DNA of 64,000 nt from Bacillota bacterium (GTDB lineage Bacteria > Bacillota > Desulfotomaculia > Desulfotomaculales > Desulfallaceae), in NCBI GenBank assembly GCA_023439185.1, contig JAEXOR010000065.1:186001-250000 (forward strand), given 5' to 3'. Numbering within the stretch: position 1 is the stretch's first letter; every line of letters begins with the position of its first letter. The notes below the pieces were generated by a model. That model searched no databases and had not been told where the DNA came from. It saw nothing but the letters and a program-made list of their open reading frames with translations. Shown one piece after another: positions 25,789-33,600 of this stretch. Position numbers and translations under genes: made by a program.

Positions 25789-25936
25789 CATCAATAGGTT
25801 TGTCCAGGAACTCATAAATTTTTTTTCTGAGCCAAGCCGACGGGTTAATTGCTTGCTCTTTGCACTTTTGATAAAATTCATTTTTCGTATCTTGGTCTAT
25901 CTTAATTTGAATCTCTGTATCTTTTTTGGTTGCCAT
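25781..25936 (-). CDS. Ribbon-helix-helix (Arc/CopG-type) regulator, 51 aa
   Basis: A complete short gene: ATG 25936 behind AGGGGGA, stop TGA 25781-25783. Protein begins MATKKDTEIQIKIDQDTKNE with an alternating beta strand (EIQIKID) followed by helices FYQKCKEQA and PSAWLRKKIYEFL, the ribbon-helix-helix pattern. It stands at the head of the SNF2-IbrAB operon, and TATCATGAT repeats flank it on both sides, so it is most likely the autoregulated repressor of the whole operon. Confidence 0.75.
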   Translation of the reverse strand: MATKKDTEIQIKIDQDTKNEFYQKCKEQAINPSAWLRKKIYEFLDKPIDVS

Positions 25937-25950
25937 GTACAAATCCCCCT

Positions 25951-25980
25951 ATATCATGATTGTTTATAATGTATCATGAT
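25951..25980. promoter_or_regulatory. Operator repeats upstream of the RHH gene
   Basis: ATATCATGAT (25951-25960) and GTATCATGAT (25971-25980), start to start 20 bp, i.e. two helical turns. They surround an AT-rich TTATAA/TATAAT segment that would be the minus-strand promoter. Confidence 0.65.
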
Positions 25981-26095
25981 GCAGAATTAGTTACAAGTCC
26001 CACAAAAATAAAACTCCAATCCTGATTCTGTATCACGATCTTGGGCCAACTTTACCGGCCGAATTCCCTGGTCAAGGGCTTTATAACAGTACGGA

Positions 26096-26113
26096 TTATT
26101 CCATGTGGAATAT
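26096..26113. repeat. Dispersed palindrome, site 2 (candidate parS/operator)
   Basis: TATTCCA-TG-TGGAATA (26097-26112), perfect 7-bp arms, 2-bp centre. It lies in the about 300-bp gap between the RHH gene and the polymerase gene, which otherwise shows only the promoter and LexA box at its right end. Confidence 0.65.
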
Positions 26114-26178
26114 TAAACCAATGTGTCAGTGGTTTCAAAAAAATACTGTAACCTCTCACTTTCCCCATTTATATCCTG

Positions 26179-26228
26179 TTGATCAATAGAGACTTAGAGC
26201 CTATAATAATAGCCAAACGTATGTTTGG
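26179..26228 (+). promoter_or_regulatory. SOS promoter: SigA boxes plus LexA (DinR) site
   Basis: TTGATC (26179-26184), 17-bp spacer, TATAAT (26202-26207), then CCAAACGTATGTTTGG (26213-26228). This is a perfect dyad close to the Gram-positive LexA consensus CGAACNNNNGTTCG, with A for G in each half. The operator covers the likely transcription start of the polymerase gene, so this cassette should be induced by DNA damage. Confidence 0.85.
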
Positions 26229-26236
26229 TGATGAAT

Positions 26237-27430
26237 ATGAAGCGTGTTATTTTATTGGCCGACATGAACAGTTTTTTTGCCAGTTGCCACCAGGCCGCAG
26301 ATCCGGATTTACAGGGCCGGCAGGTGATCGTGGCCGGTGATCCTATAAAGAGGACCGGTATCGTACTGGCGGCCTCTTACCCGGCCAAGGCGCTGGGGGT
26401 CAAAACCGGTATGGCTCTCTGGGAGGCCCGGGCGCTGTGCCCGCAGGGTTTTTTTTTCAAGCCGGATTACCGGCTGTACGTGGATACTTCCACCCGCATT
26501 TTGAAAATTATGCGCGACCTCACCGACCTAGTGGAACCTTTTTCTATCGACGAGGCCTTTGTCGACCTGACCGGGATTGTCCACCTGTGGGGATCGCCGG
26601 TGGAAATCGCCCTGCTTTTGAAAGCGCGGATCCGTTCCGAGGTGGGGGTGCTCTGTAGCGTGGGTATCGGTCCCAGTAAGTTGACCGCAAAGATGGCTGC
26701 CGGGGCGAAAAAGCCCGACGGACTGACCGTGCTGGAAACCATAGACGATTTTAAACGGTTGTTCTGGCCCCGGCCGGTGCGGGAATTGTTCGGTATCGGC
26801 CCCCGTTACGAAAAGCACCTGCACCGTTACAACATATATACCATTGGGGAATTAGCAGCTTTCCCCTCGGATATTCTAAAGAAGAGGTGGGGTAAGAACG
26901 GAGAAATGCTGTGGTTGTGTGCCAACGGCGTTGACGACAGCCCGGTGACGCCTTCCAGCTTGGATATTGCCAAGAGTATCGGGCAGCAGCGGACCCTGCC
27001 CCTGGACATCCGTGGTTTTGATCGGATTAAGGCGGTTATTTTGGAACTGTGCGAGATGGTGGGCCGCCGAGTACGCCAGGGCGGATATGTGGGCCGCACC
27101 GTTTCCCTGACCCTGCGGGACACCCAGATGCGGTTTTTCTCCAGTTCCCGGAGCATGGACGACCGCACCGATCTGCCGGACGAGATTTATCGCACCGCCT
27201 GCCGGATACTTTACCACCATTGGGATGAAACCCAGGCAGTGCGTCTGGTAGGGGTGGCTTTAAGCAACCTGGTGCAGCGGGAGTACTTCCAGTACGATAT
27301 TTTTGGGGAACGTATGCGCCTGTCCAATCTGGCCCGGGCCTGCGATGCCATCAAAGACCGCTTCGGCGAACGGGCTATTATGCGGGGGGTGTCCCTGAGG
27401 GAAGGGAGCATAAACCGTGACCGCGGATAA
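26237..27430 (+). CDS. dinB: Y-family DNA polymerase (Pol IV/UvrX-type)
   Basis: About 397 aa translesion polymerase. Palm motifs LLADMNSFFASCHQA (first Asp) and VEPFSIDEAFVDLTG (SIDEAF catalytic pair), finger motif VLAASYPAKALGVKTGM, thumb helix-hairpin-helix region ELFGIGPRYEKHLHRYNI, and a little-finger domain to the end. ATG 26237 fits the family start better than ATG 26231. Under a LexA box. Resembles mobile-element UvrX/YqjW-like enzymes more than chromosomal DinB. Confidence 0.92.
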   Translation: MKRVILLADMNSFFASCHQAADPDLQGRQVIVAGDPIKRTGIVLAASYPAKALGVKTGMALWEARALCPQGFFFKPDYRLYVDTSTRILKIMRDLTDLVEPFSIDEAFVDLTGIVHLWGSPVEIALLLKARIRSEVGVLCSVGIGPSKLTAKMAAGAKKPDGLTVLETIDDFKRLFWPRPVRELFGIGPRYEKHLHRYNIYTIGELAAFPSDILKKRWGKNGEMLWLCANGVDDSPVTPSSLDIAKSIGQQRTLPLDIRGFDRIKAVILELCEMVGRRVRQGGYVGRTVSLTLRDTQMRFFSSSRSMDDRTDLPDEIYRTACRILYHHWDETQAVRLVGVALSNLVQREYFQYDIFGERMRLSNLARACDAIKDRFGERAIMRGVSLREGSINRDRG

Positions 27431-27719
27431 AAGAAATGTGCTGTGGGAAAATTATCGTATGATGCTGCCCGATGTGCGAGAGAAAGCAATCCACCGTTGC
27501 AAGCACTGCCGTTTTTTCGTATCAATCCGGGGACTTAAGGAGACCCGGTACGGCTGTGTGGTGGACGTGAAAGCTTACGGCAGCATGGAAAAACGGATCC
27601 CGCCGGTGGTGCCGGTGCTGGAGATTATCAAGCGGGTGGGCTTGGAGGGTTTGGAACGGTGTCTGGAAAAAAGCGAACCCGAACAGCAGAGTTGTGGGCG
27701 GTTCAGGCTGAAAAATTAG
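27417..27719 (+). CDS. Small protein co-expressed with the Y-family polymerase
   Basis: 100 aa from GTG 27417, overlapping the polymerase end by 14 nt, RBS GGGAG. Cysteines CKHC and two later ones (YGC, QSCGRF) suggest one metal site. Not a YolD sequence, although it takes the place YolD holds beside such polymerases. Possibly an accessory factor. Confidence 0.72.
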   Translation: MTADKRNVLWENYRMMLPDVREKAIHRCKHCRFFVSIRGLKETRYGCVVDVKAYGSMEKRIPPVVPVLEIIKRVGLEGLERCLEKSEPEQQSCGRFRLKN

Positions 27720-27791
27720 CGTTTGATATACCTGCTACAAAAAATACTTTTAATGATACAATGACAAAAAAAACGGGATGTGATTGCAACC

Positions 27792-28130
27792 ATGTGCGGA
27801 CGTGAAACAGCCAATGTTAATTACCCTGCCCGAAAAAAAGTTTTTGCCCTGGCTGGTATCTGGGAGCAATGGCCGTCCCCTGACGGCGCGGTAGTTAATT
27901 CGTGCAGCATTATCACCACCGGTGCGAGCAGGCATTTGACCGGTATTCATGACCGGATGCCGGTGATCTTAACCGAGGAAGAGGAATTCGGACCGTGGCT
28001 GTCCCCGATTTACCCAGTAAACATTGCACACCTTTTAAAACCGTACGACGGTGATTTATCTGTTTACCCCGTGAGCACCAGGGTGAATTCTACTTGGGAG
28101 GATGACCCGGGATTAATTAGAGCTATATAA
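27792..28130 (+). pseudogene. SRAP (HMCES/YedK-like) gene with internal deletion
   Basis: The protein begins MCGRETANVN, so the catalytic Cys2 of SRAP proteins, which form covalent links with abasic sites in ssDNA, is present. The sequence then jumps to the late part of the fold: ARKKVFALAGIWEQW, CSIITTGAS and GIHDRMPVILTEEEE. The NARxET and GFYEW segments that hold the Asn and Glu active-site residues are missing, roughly 90 residues. Full-length members are about 200-230 aa; this is 112. Most likely inactive. Its place after an SOS polymerase fits the family's repair role. Confidence 0.78.
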
Positions 28131-28167
28131 TTTCAAACTAAATAACTAAAAAAAATCAGAGATCTTT

Positions 28168-28614
28168 CTATTCGTCCCGTTCCAGCACAGCTTTCAATAC
28201 AACACCGTGGACAGGGCAAATCAGGGATGTGTAATACTTTGTTATTTTCTCCGTTAATAACCTGCCACACCCCTCATGCGGACATATCATTGGTTGTCCT
28301 TCCTTTTTTCGCTTTAATGCAGAGAGAATATTTTCAGCCTCGTATTTAATGCAATGCTTGTGCCCACGATAACATTTAGCTTTTTTTATTTCCTCCAATC
28401 TCATGTTATCTTGAAATACGGACGGTTCCCTGTCCATACACACTTTAGCATTGATGTAAATACACCCTGTATCTACTAACCCAGCTTCTCCTTGATATTT
28501 TCTCCAACATTCTTGACAGAAAGTTTTTTTATTAACGATTCTAATTGAGTATTTCTTTTCAAAATGACCACAGTCACAATAATAAAATGAACTCAAACCA
28601 AATCCCCTTCTCAT
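28168..28614 (-). CDS. Zinc-binding hypothetical protein, 148 aa
   Basis: Rich in paired cysteines and histidines: YYCDCGHFEKK, FCQECWRK, CYRGHKHCIKY, ICPHEGCGRLL and LICPVHG, probably two or more zinc sites. No recognised family. It stands alone on the minus strand between the SOS cassette and a terminator. Confidence 0.6.
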   Translation of the reverse strand: MRRGFGLSSFYYCDCGHFEKKYSIRIVNKKTFCQECWRKYQGEAGLVDTGCIYINAKVCMDREPSVFQDNMRLEEIKKAKCYRGHKHCIKYEAENILSALKRKKEGQPMICPHEGCGRLLTEKITKYYTSLICPVHGVVLKAVLERDE

Positions 28615-28665
28615 CCTATAGAATAGATATAATTATAAAATTACTTTTTGGGTTTATAAAACAAA

Positions 28666-28690
28666 AAACTGTAAACCTGGTTTACAGTTT
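28666..28690 (-). terminator. Perfect 12-bp dyad with T-run
   Basis: AAACTGTAAACC-T-GGTTTACAGTTT. On the minus strand it is followed by TTTGTTTT, so it can terminate the 29428-28783 genes. The GTAAAC/GTTTAC halves also recur in other dyads of the element. Confidence 0.6.
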
Positions 28691-28782
28691 AAATCATATT
28701 GAACACCGCCTGGTTGCCGTCATAATATAAAACTGGATAAAGGTTAAAATTCCGCCTATCTGGATTCTATGATGAAAAAGCC

Positions 28783-29016
28783 CTATAATATACTTACCAT
28801 TCGAGGGCGAATTACAAGCATATTAATTCTCGGTGGATACTCGTAATCTTCATCGCTGTTTAATTCTTCCACAAGATCATCTAAAGATTCATAACCGCCG
28901 TGAACGCCACTCATTGAAAATAAGCACCAATTTAGATTATCTGCCTTGCCGTCTGGAAAGAGTGCTTTCAAATCATCCATTGTTTTAATTGACATAATAT
29001 TTTTATAATGTCCCAT
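28783..29016 (-). CDS. Conserved-looking small protein, 77 aa
   Basis: ATG 29016 is chosen (AAAGAGAT upstream); the frame continues back into the previous gene but without a start signal. Sequence NWCLFSMSGVHGGYESLDDLVEEL and a basic end (MLVIRPRMVSI) resemble small proteins of clostridial mobile elements, but no domain name is known to me. Confidence 0.6.
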   Translation of the reverse strand: MGHYKNIMSIKTMDDLKALFPDGKADNLNWCLFSMSGVHGGYESLDDLVEELNSDEDYEYPPRINMLVIRPRMVSIL

Positions 29017-29068
29017 TACTATTACTATCTCTTTTGAGGAAGATTTTTTAAGACTTTCCGTCCCTGAG

Positions 29069-29428
29069 TTAATGAGTTTCCTTAACTTCTTGGCGCATGA
29101 GTTTTGCTTCAATAATTGGATCAATAACTTGGTGTGCGTCTTTTGGTATAGGTTTAACTGGAAGCATCTCGCCATAAAGCTTAATTTGTTTATCAAGCCA
29201 CTCCTTCCAGTTTTCTTTCCCAAGATCATGAATATTGACATCTTTCAATTTAGGGTACTGTTCTAATAGATAAGGTTTGCATTCGTGCATAGCCCTTGGA
29301 ATTTGGTGGGTAGATAAATCATCGCCCGTCATATAGTTTAAAATGTCGTGAATACCCTCCAAATGCCTTGGGGATAACATTTTATCTGTGATAATAGATA
29401 AAATGTCGCCTAAATGAAATTCTTTCAC
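29069..29428 (-). CDS. Conserved mobile-element protein, 119 aa
   Basis: FHLGDILSIITDKMLSPRHL, HDILNYMTGDDLSTHQIPRA and ECKPYLLEQYP form a pattern I recognise from many Firmicute phages and ICEs (DUF7736-like, number uncertain). Function unknown. GGAGGG lies before the ATG. First gene of a small minus-strand unit. Confidence 0.72.
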   Translation of the reverse strand: MKEFHLGDILSIITDKMLSPRHLEGIHDILNYMTGDDLSTHQIPRAMHECKPYLLEQYPKLKDVNIHDLGKENWKEWLDKQIKLYGEMLPVKPIPKDAHQVIDPIIEAKLMRQEVKETH

Positions 29429-29498
29429 TTTTAATACCCTCCTTTAAAATTTGCCATGTCGACGTGAGCAGCAGAGATAAACTATGTTATTATCTTAT

Positions 29499-29777
29499 TT
29501 ACTCCGTTGAGCCCTTTATTTCTATCTCAAGCAAGTAAAGTGAAGCAGAATAGCCGTTTTTATCGTTGCATTCAACCAAACAGGCTTGCCGGCCGTCGGG
29601 CAGATTAACATAGCCGTCTTTTCCGCCGCATTTATTCGGCACTCGGTAAAAGCAGTCATGATCGATAGAATCTATGCTAAACATATCTTCAAGAAATTTA
29701 ATTATTTCCTCTTGGCACTGCTCTGGTTGACGCCACTTTTTAAGCAGCTGCTTACTATTGTTTTTCCACACGTTCAT
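29499..29777 (-). CDS. Hypothetical protein, 92 aa
   Basis: ATG 29777 with GGAGGTG 6 nt upstream. C-terminal half is beta-rich (GYVNLPDGRQACLVECNDKNGYSA is the most distinctive part, in two pieces: DGRQACLVECND and NGYSASLYLLEIEI). No known family. Confidence 0.62.
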   Translation of the reverse strand: MNVWKNNSKQLLKKWRQPEQCQEEIIKFLEDMFSIDSIDHDCFYRVPNKCGGKDGYVNLPDGRQACLVECNDKNGYSASLYLLEIEIKGSTE

Positions 29778-29857
29778 TAATACCACCTCCGGTTTATATT
29801 CTAAAAATGGAAGGTAGATAGCCTGGCTTTTTTGAGGGGGGCAAGCCCCCCTCTTTA

Positions 29858-30295
29858 TTACATAAGGCCTTCAGCCTTTAGGCTTGTGAAACTGTTACTG
29901 CCGCATATAATATGGTCTAATATGTTTATGCCCAAGATTTCTCCTGCTTTATCCAGCCGATTCGTTGTTTCAATGTCCTGCCGACTGGGAGTGGGGTCAC
30001 CACTGGGGTGGTTATGCGCTATTATTATTGCTGCGGAATTTGTGAGGATTGCTGTTTTAAATAACTCTCTGGGATGTATCAGTGTTGTATTTAGAGTGCC
30101 GATTGATACTGTATGTATGTGAGTAACTTCATTTTTTGTGTTAAGGCACATCATTACAAAATGTTCTCTGTCCGGCCGGCCCAGATGTTTCATTAAAATT
30201 TCATATGCTGTCTCCGGGCTTGTAATCCGCTTGTTTTCTACCAGCAGATTTTTTTCTTTTACTAATTCAACTCTAACCACCGCTATCCTTTTCAT
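29858..30295 (-). CDS. radC: RadC-like JAB/MPN-domain protein
   Basis: 145 aa. JAMM metal motif HNHPSGDPTPSRQD (about residue 94) with upstream VSIGTLNTTLIHPRELF and downstream ILDHIICG. It has the MPN core only, without the N-terminal HhH of chromosomal RadC. RadC-like proteins are frequent in conjugative elements; the true activity is unsettled. Divergent from an XRE gene, sharing a control region with two perfect palindromes. Confidence 0.9.
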   Translation of the reverse strand: MKRIAVVRVELVKEKNLLVENKRITSPETAYEILMKHLGRPDREHFVMMCLNTKNEVTHIHTVSIGTLNTTLIHPRELFKTAILTNSAAIIIAHNHPSGDPTPSRQDIETTNRLDKAGEILGINILDHIICGSNSFTSLKAEGLM

Positions 30296-30333
30296 TACCA
30301 GGAACCTCCCTCCAAAATTTTCATGGTTTAATT

Positions 30334-30396
30334 ATACGCCTTTAGGCGTATTTTGTCAACCAATTGGTTGATATTTTTTTGATTAAGGTTTATAAT
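30334..30396 (+). promoter_or_regulatory. SigA promoter with two operator dyads (radC/XRE intergenic)
   Basis: TTGATA (30368-30373), 17-bp spacer, TATAAT (30391-30396): a near-consensus promoter for the XRE gene. ATACGCC-TTTA-GGCGTAT (30334-30351) and the perfect palindrome CAACCAATTGGTTG (30357-30370), which overlaps the -35 box, are candidate operators, probably of the XRE protein itself. Confidence 0.75.
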
Positions 30397-30424
30397 CTTA
30401 GAAAAAAGAGAGGGAGGAAGGATA

Positions 30425-30646
30425 ATGGAATCAGCAATAAAGCCAGAAATCGAAATCAAGCTGAAAAAAGTGCGTATTCAAAAAAGTTTAACTCAAAAAT
30501 ATATTGCAGAAAAGATGGGTTTTTCAACCCAAAGGTATAACGATATTGAGAAAGGACGTAAATTACCCAGTATCCTTTTAGCATTAAGATTGGCCGAAGT
30601 AATGGGCTGTGACGTCAATGAACTTTATTGCATTAAGAAAAAATAA
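30425..30646 (+). CDS. XRE-family regulator (73 aa)
   Basis: HTH: KLKKVRIQKSLTQKYIAEKMG...FSTQRYNDIEKGRKLPS, ending CDVNELYCIKKK. Strong RBS (GGAGGAAGGA). Converges on the putative replication gene at 30650 with 3 bp between stops. Likely represses its own promoter and perhaps radC. Confidence 0.85.
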   Translation: MESAIKPEIEIKLKKVRIQKSLTQKYIAEKMGFSTQRYNDIEKGRKLPSILLALRLAEVMGCDVNELYCIKKK

Positions 30647-30649
30647 TTC

Positions 30650-31597
30650 TTAATTACGATACAGTGATTGAAAAAGCTGCTTTTTTTTAATTTTTTCCGG
30701 GTCATTAAAGATAACTCCCTTGGCTTGGTCCTCTGTTTTTATTGTTTTACATATACTCTCCAGGAAGCCGAAAAAGTTGGTCTTTACTTTCCCTTGATCG
30801 TTAAACAAATTGGCCCGGGTAATGGCCCGGGTCATTTGTTCGCTGGTAACTCCAGTGCGCTTTTGGATATTGGCTACAATTTCCGCCGGCGTTTTACCTC
30901 CGTATTTTTCTGTTTGGAGTTCTCCATCCATCCTTCTATCCACAGGAACCGGATCTTTACACAATACTATCTCTGTATGATCATGATGGATTGATTGATC
31001 TTCTCTTGTTTTTTCTAGATCTTGTTTTTTATTATTATGTCGTACCGCTGCGGGTATTCCCGTATCGGAACTTCCCCCCTCCGGTATTTCCGATTCAGGT
31101 ATTCCTGATTTGGGTATTCCCGATTCGGAACTACCCTCTCCGGGGGGTATTCCCATATCGGAATACCCTTGTTCAGCATCATCCCCGGGCTTCTTTTTAT
31201 ATTTAAAACTGCCGTCTCTGACAACCTTTAAATGTCCCTCGTAGGGAGGGTAATCGTGAATAACATATGAGTTTTGCCATCCGGATTGACCATTTTTTTT
31301 ATTAAAAATAACAACTGATTTACTAACATCCAGCAGGCCTAATTGCCAGAGCATTTCAGCCAGCCTGTAAAACCGGTTTTTGCCCATTTTGAATTTTTTA
31401 CAGAATGTATCAACAGACCAGTTCATTAAGTCGCCGGCGCTTGAATTTGAGCCCGCGCCCTCTCTTCTGTCTACAAAACGCTTAAGGGCAGTATAAAAGC
31501 CGGCCAGGTCTATGCCGCCGACTTCGAGTAAACCGTCCTGAATGTAGTTTTCAACCGTAAAAAAACCTTTGGTCCTTCCCTGGGTGATGAGGGACAT
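30650..31597 (-). CDS. Putative replication initiator/primosomal protein
   Basis: 315 aa. N-terminal winged-helix-like domain (FYTALKRFVDRR, WSVDTFCKKFKMGKNRFYRLAEMLWQLGLLDV, YVIHDYPPYEG), like plasmid and phage replisome-organiser proteins. The middle (about 145-185) is a low-complexity run of 5-residue units (SGIPK, SGIPE, SEIPE, SDTGIP). A helical C-terminal domain follows (NIQKRTGVTSEQMTRAITRA, FFGFLESICKTI). RBS GGAGGTG. It is followed downstream only by the XRE gene, preceded by topB. The replication role is inferred. Confidence 0.6.
   Translation of the reverse strand: MSLITQGRTKGFFTVENYIQDGLLEVGGIDLAGFYTALKRFVDRREGAGSNSSAGDLMNWSVDTFCKKFKMGKNRFYRLAEMLWQLGLLDVSKSVVIFNKKNGQSGWQNSYVIHDYPPYEGHLKVVRDGSFKYKKKPGDDAEQGYSDMGIPPGEGSSESGIPKSGIPESEIPEGGSSDTGIPAAVRHNNKKQDLEKTREDQSIHHDHTEIVLCKDPVPVDRRMDGELQTEKYGGKTPAEIVANIQKRTGVTSEQMTRAITRANLFNDQGKVKTNFFGFLESICKTIKTEDQAKGVIFNDPEKIKKKQLFQSLYRN
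31053..31165. repeat. Iteron-like 15-bp repeats inside the putative replication gene
   Basis: GGTATTCCCGTATCG (31053), GGTATTTCCGATTCA (31083), GGTATTCCTGATTTG (31098), GGTATTCCCGATTCG (31113) and GGTATTCCCATATCG (31146), with degenerate units between. Spacing is 15 bp or close to multiples of it. They encode the pentapeptide run, but repeats inside the initiator gene are also how several plasmid origins are built. Confidence 0.65.
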
Positions 31598-31631
31598 GGA
31601 AACACCTCCAAATTATCCTATTAAATAATAA

Positions 31632-31651
31632 AAGTTTACGCACGTAAACTT
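31632..31651. repeat. Dyad AAGTTTACG-CA-CGTAAACTT at the topB 3' end
   Basis: Perfect 9-bp arms; overlaps the topB stop codon. The same core GTTTACG-CA-CGTAAAC stands before the topB start at 33447-33462. Confidence 0.7.
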
Positions 31652-33435
31652 CCGGCAGTAGCTTCCTCAATAATTTTTACAACCAATGCCTTTATGTCCG
31701 AAATAAATCTGTCGGGGGCGGCTTTACCCTGCTCAATTTCCTTCAGGCAGCCTTCCCACCGTGCCGTAAGTTCCGGACTTTTTATTTCGTCAGGAGCCAC
31801 ATCAATTAAACTCTCGCCCTTTTCGGTGGGAATTAGTTTTTTCCCCTCCCGCCTGACGTAGCCAACTTGTATCAACCGTTCAATTATTGCGGCCCTGGTG
31901 GCCGGGGTGCCTAACCCGCCGGCCTGCTTAATTGTCTTTTTCATCTCTCCGTCCGGAATCAACCGCCCAATGTCCTCCAATACTGCCAGCAACGATGAAT
32001 CGGTATATCTGGATGGTGGTTTAGTCTTTTTTTCGATCACCTGGGCGTCCGACATTTGAACTTCGGCGCCGGGGTGTAATTCGGGCAGTTTTTCTTCATC
32101 ATCTGCGGGTTTAGCTTCACCGGCATACACTCTCCGCCACCCCGGTTCTTTTTCGGTAATGGCGGTACTAATAAAGGTATGCTCCTCCACAGCGGTAATA
32201 ACAATCATTTTCTCGTCCACTGCCGGCGGAAAGAAGTTGGCCAGGAATCTCCTGGCCACAAGGTCGTAGATTAGCTGCTCCCCATCAGATAGTTTTGTAA
32301 AATCCGGGCACGCCGCGGTGGGTATAATGGCGTGGTGGTCGGATACCTTGTGATCATCAACCGCCTCGGCGGTAATCTCTCCGAAAGAATCGCTATTAAT
32401 GATCAACTGATAGTCCCTATGTGCTGCAAGTGCTTCCAGCCTTTCGGACAATGTTTCAACCATCATTTGAGTCAAGTGCCGGCTTTCCGTCCTTGGGTAG
32501 GTAAGGAGCTTCTTTTTTTCATAAAGGGATTGCGCTAATTCCAGGGTACCGGAGGCCGGTAAGCCATAGCGGGTATTTGCGTCTCTCTGTAAATCGTTTA
32601 GATTGTAAAGTGCGGGCGCCGGATGTACTAAAGTATTATTTTCAGCGGAAATTACATTTCCGGCTTTATGGACAACCTTCTGTTTTATGCTTTCCGCCTG
32701 CCCGGCATTGACAAAGGTTTTAATGTCACCCTGAAACCAACGTCCTCTATACGTTTTACCGTCCGGAGCAACAAAAATTCCCCAAAGTTCATAGTACACC
32801 TGGGGAATGAAAGCTCTTATTTCTTTCTCCCGGTTAACCAGCAGCGCCAGGGCGGGGGTTTGCACCCTGCCCACCGAATAGAAACACTTATGAACTTTGG
32901 TAAAAGCCCGGGTAGCGTTTAATCCCACCAGCCAATCGGCTTGACTCCGGGCCATGGCGGCAGCCGCCAGGGCGTCCATCACGCTGCCCTCCAACAGGTT
33001 ATCAAAAGCTTTTTGCACCGCTGCCGGGGTGTTTTCGGACAGCCACAGCCTTTTGAATGGTTTTGAGCAACGGGCCAGGTAATAAATATATCTGAAAATC
33101 AACTCACCTTCCCGGGCTGCGTCGCACGCGTTAATGACCATTTTAACGTCTTTTCTGTTTAATAACCGTTTAAGCAGTTTAAAGTGAGCAATAGTCTTAT
33201 TATTGGGTTTGATAAGAAATCCTTCAGGTATAATCGGCAAAGAATCCAGCGACCATTTTTTCAACCGGGGGTCGTAGTCTTCGGGTTCGGCAAGTTCCGC
33301 CAGATGGCCCAAAGCCCAGGTGACGATATATTTTTCAACCTCCATAAAACCTTCTTTTCTCGCCGGCCGGCCCAGGACAGAAGCTATGTCTCGGGCAACC
33401 GAGGGTTTTTCAGCAAGAATAAGTGTTTTGCTCAT
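31636..33435 (-). CDS. topB: DNA topoisomerase III
   Basis: 599 aa from ATG 33435 (GGAGGG 3-4 nt upstream; the family start is SKTLILAEKPSVARDIA). Toprim domain with the DACDAAREGE-type motif (NACDAAREGELIFRY), catalytic-Tyr region LLTYPRTESRHLT, and C-terminal wing KQAGGLGTPATRAAIIERL. A type IA enzyme that unlinks replicating or transferring DNA and a standard part of Gram-positive ICEs and large plasmids. No C-terminal zinc fingers. Intact. Confidence 0.95.
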   Translation of the reverse strand: MSKTLILAEKPSVARDIASVLGRPARKEGFMEVEKYIVTWALGHLAELAEPEDYDPRLKKWSLDSLPIIPEGFLIKPNNKTIAHFKLLKRLLNRKDVKMVINACDAAREGELIFRYIYYLARCSKPFKRLWLSENTPAAVQKAFDNLLEGSVMDALAAAAMARSQADWLVGLNATRAFTKVHKCFYSVGRVQTPALALLVNREKEIRAFIPQVYYELWGIFVAPDGKTYRGRWFQGDIKTFVNAGQAESIKQKVVHKAGNVISAENNTLVHPAPALYNLNDLQRDANTRYGLPASGTLELAQSLYEKKKLLTYPRTESRHLTQMMVETLSERLEALAAHRDYQLIINSDSFGEITAEAVDDHKVSDHHAIIPTAACPDFTKLSDGEQLIYDLVARRFLANFFPPAVDEKMIVITAVEEHTFISTAITEKEPGWRRVYAGEAKPADDEEKLPELHPGAEVQMSDAQVIEKKTKPPSRYTDSSLLAVLEDIGRLIPDGEMKKTIKQAGGLGTPATRAAIIERLIQVGYVRREGKKLIPTEKGESLIDVAPDEIKSPELTARWEGCLKEIEQGKAAPDRFISDIKALVVKIIEEATAGSLRA

Positions 33436-33446
33436 ATTCCCTCCAT

Positions 33447-33462
33447 GTTTACGCACGTAAAC
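33447..33462. repeat. Dyad GTTTACG-CA-CGTAAAC upstream of topB
   Basis: Perfect 7-bp arms, identical core to the copy at 31632-31651; it lies just before the topB ribosome binding site and could be a regulatory or recombination site. Confidence 0.7.
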
Positions 33463-33600
33463 TTTTTAGAGCTTTGTTACCGCATTATTGTTACCGGGGC
33501 AGCCATTATCGAAATGATTCTATATATAGGCAACACTGGCGGGTAACATGTCGGGTAACATTCCAGGGTAACAATATGGGTAACAGTGAAAAAGCAAAGT

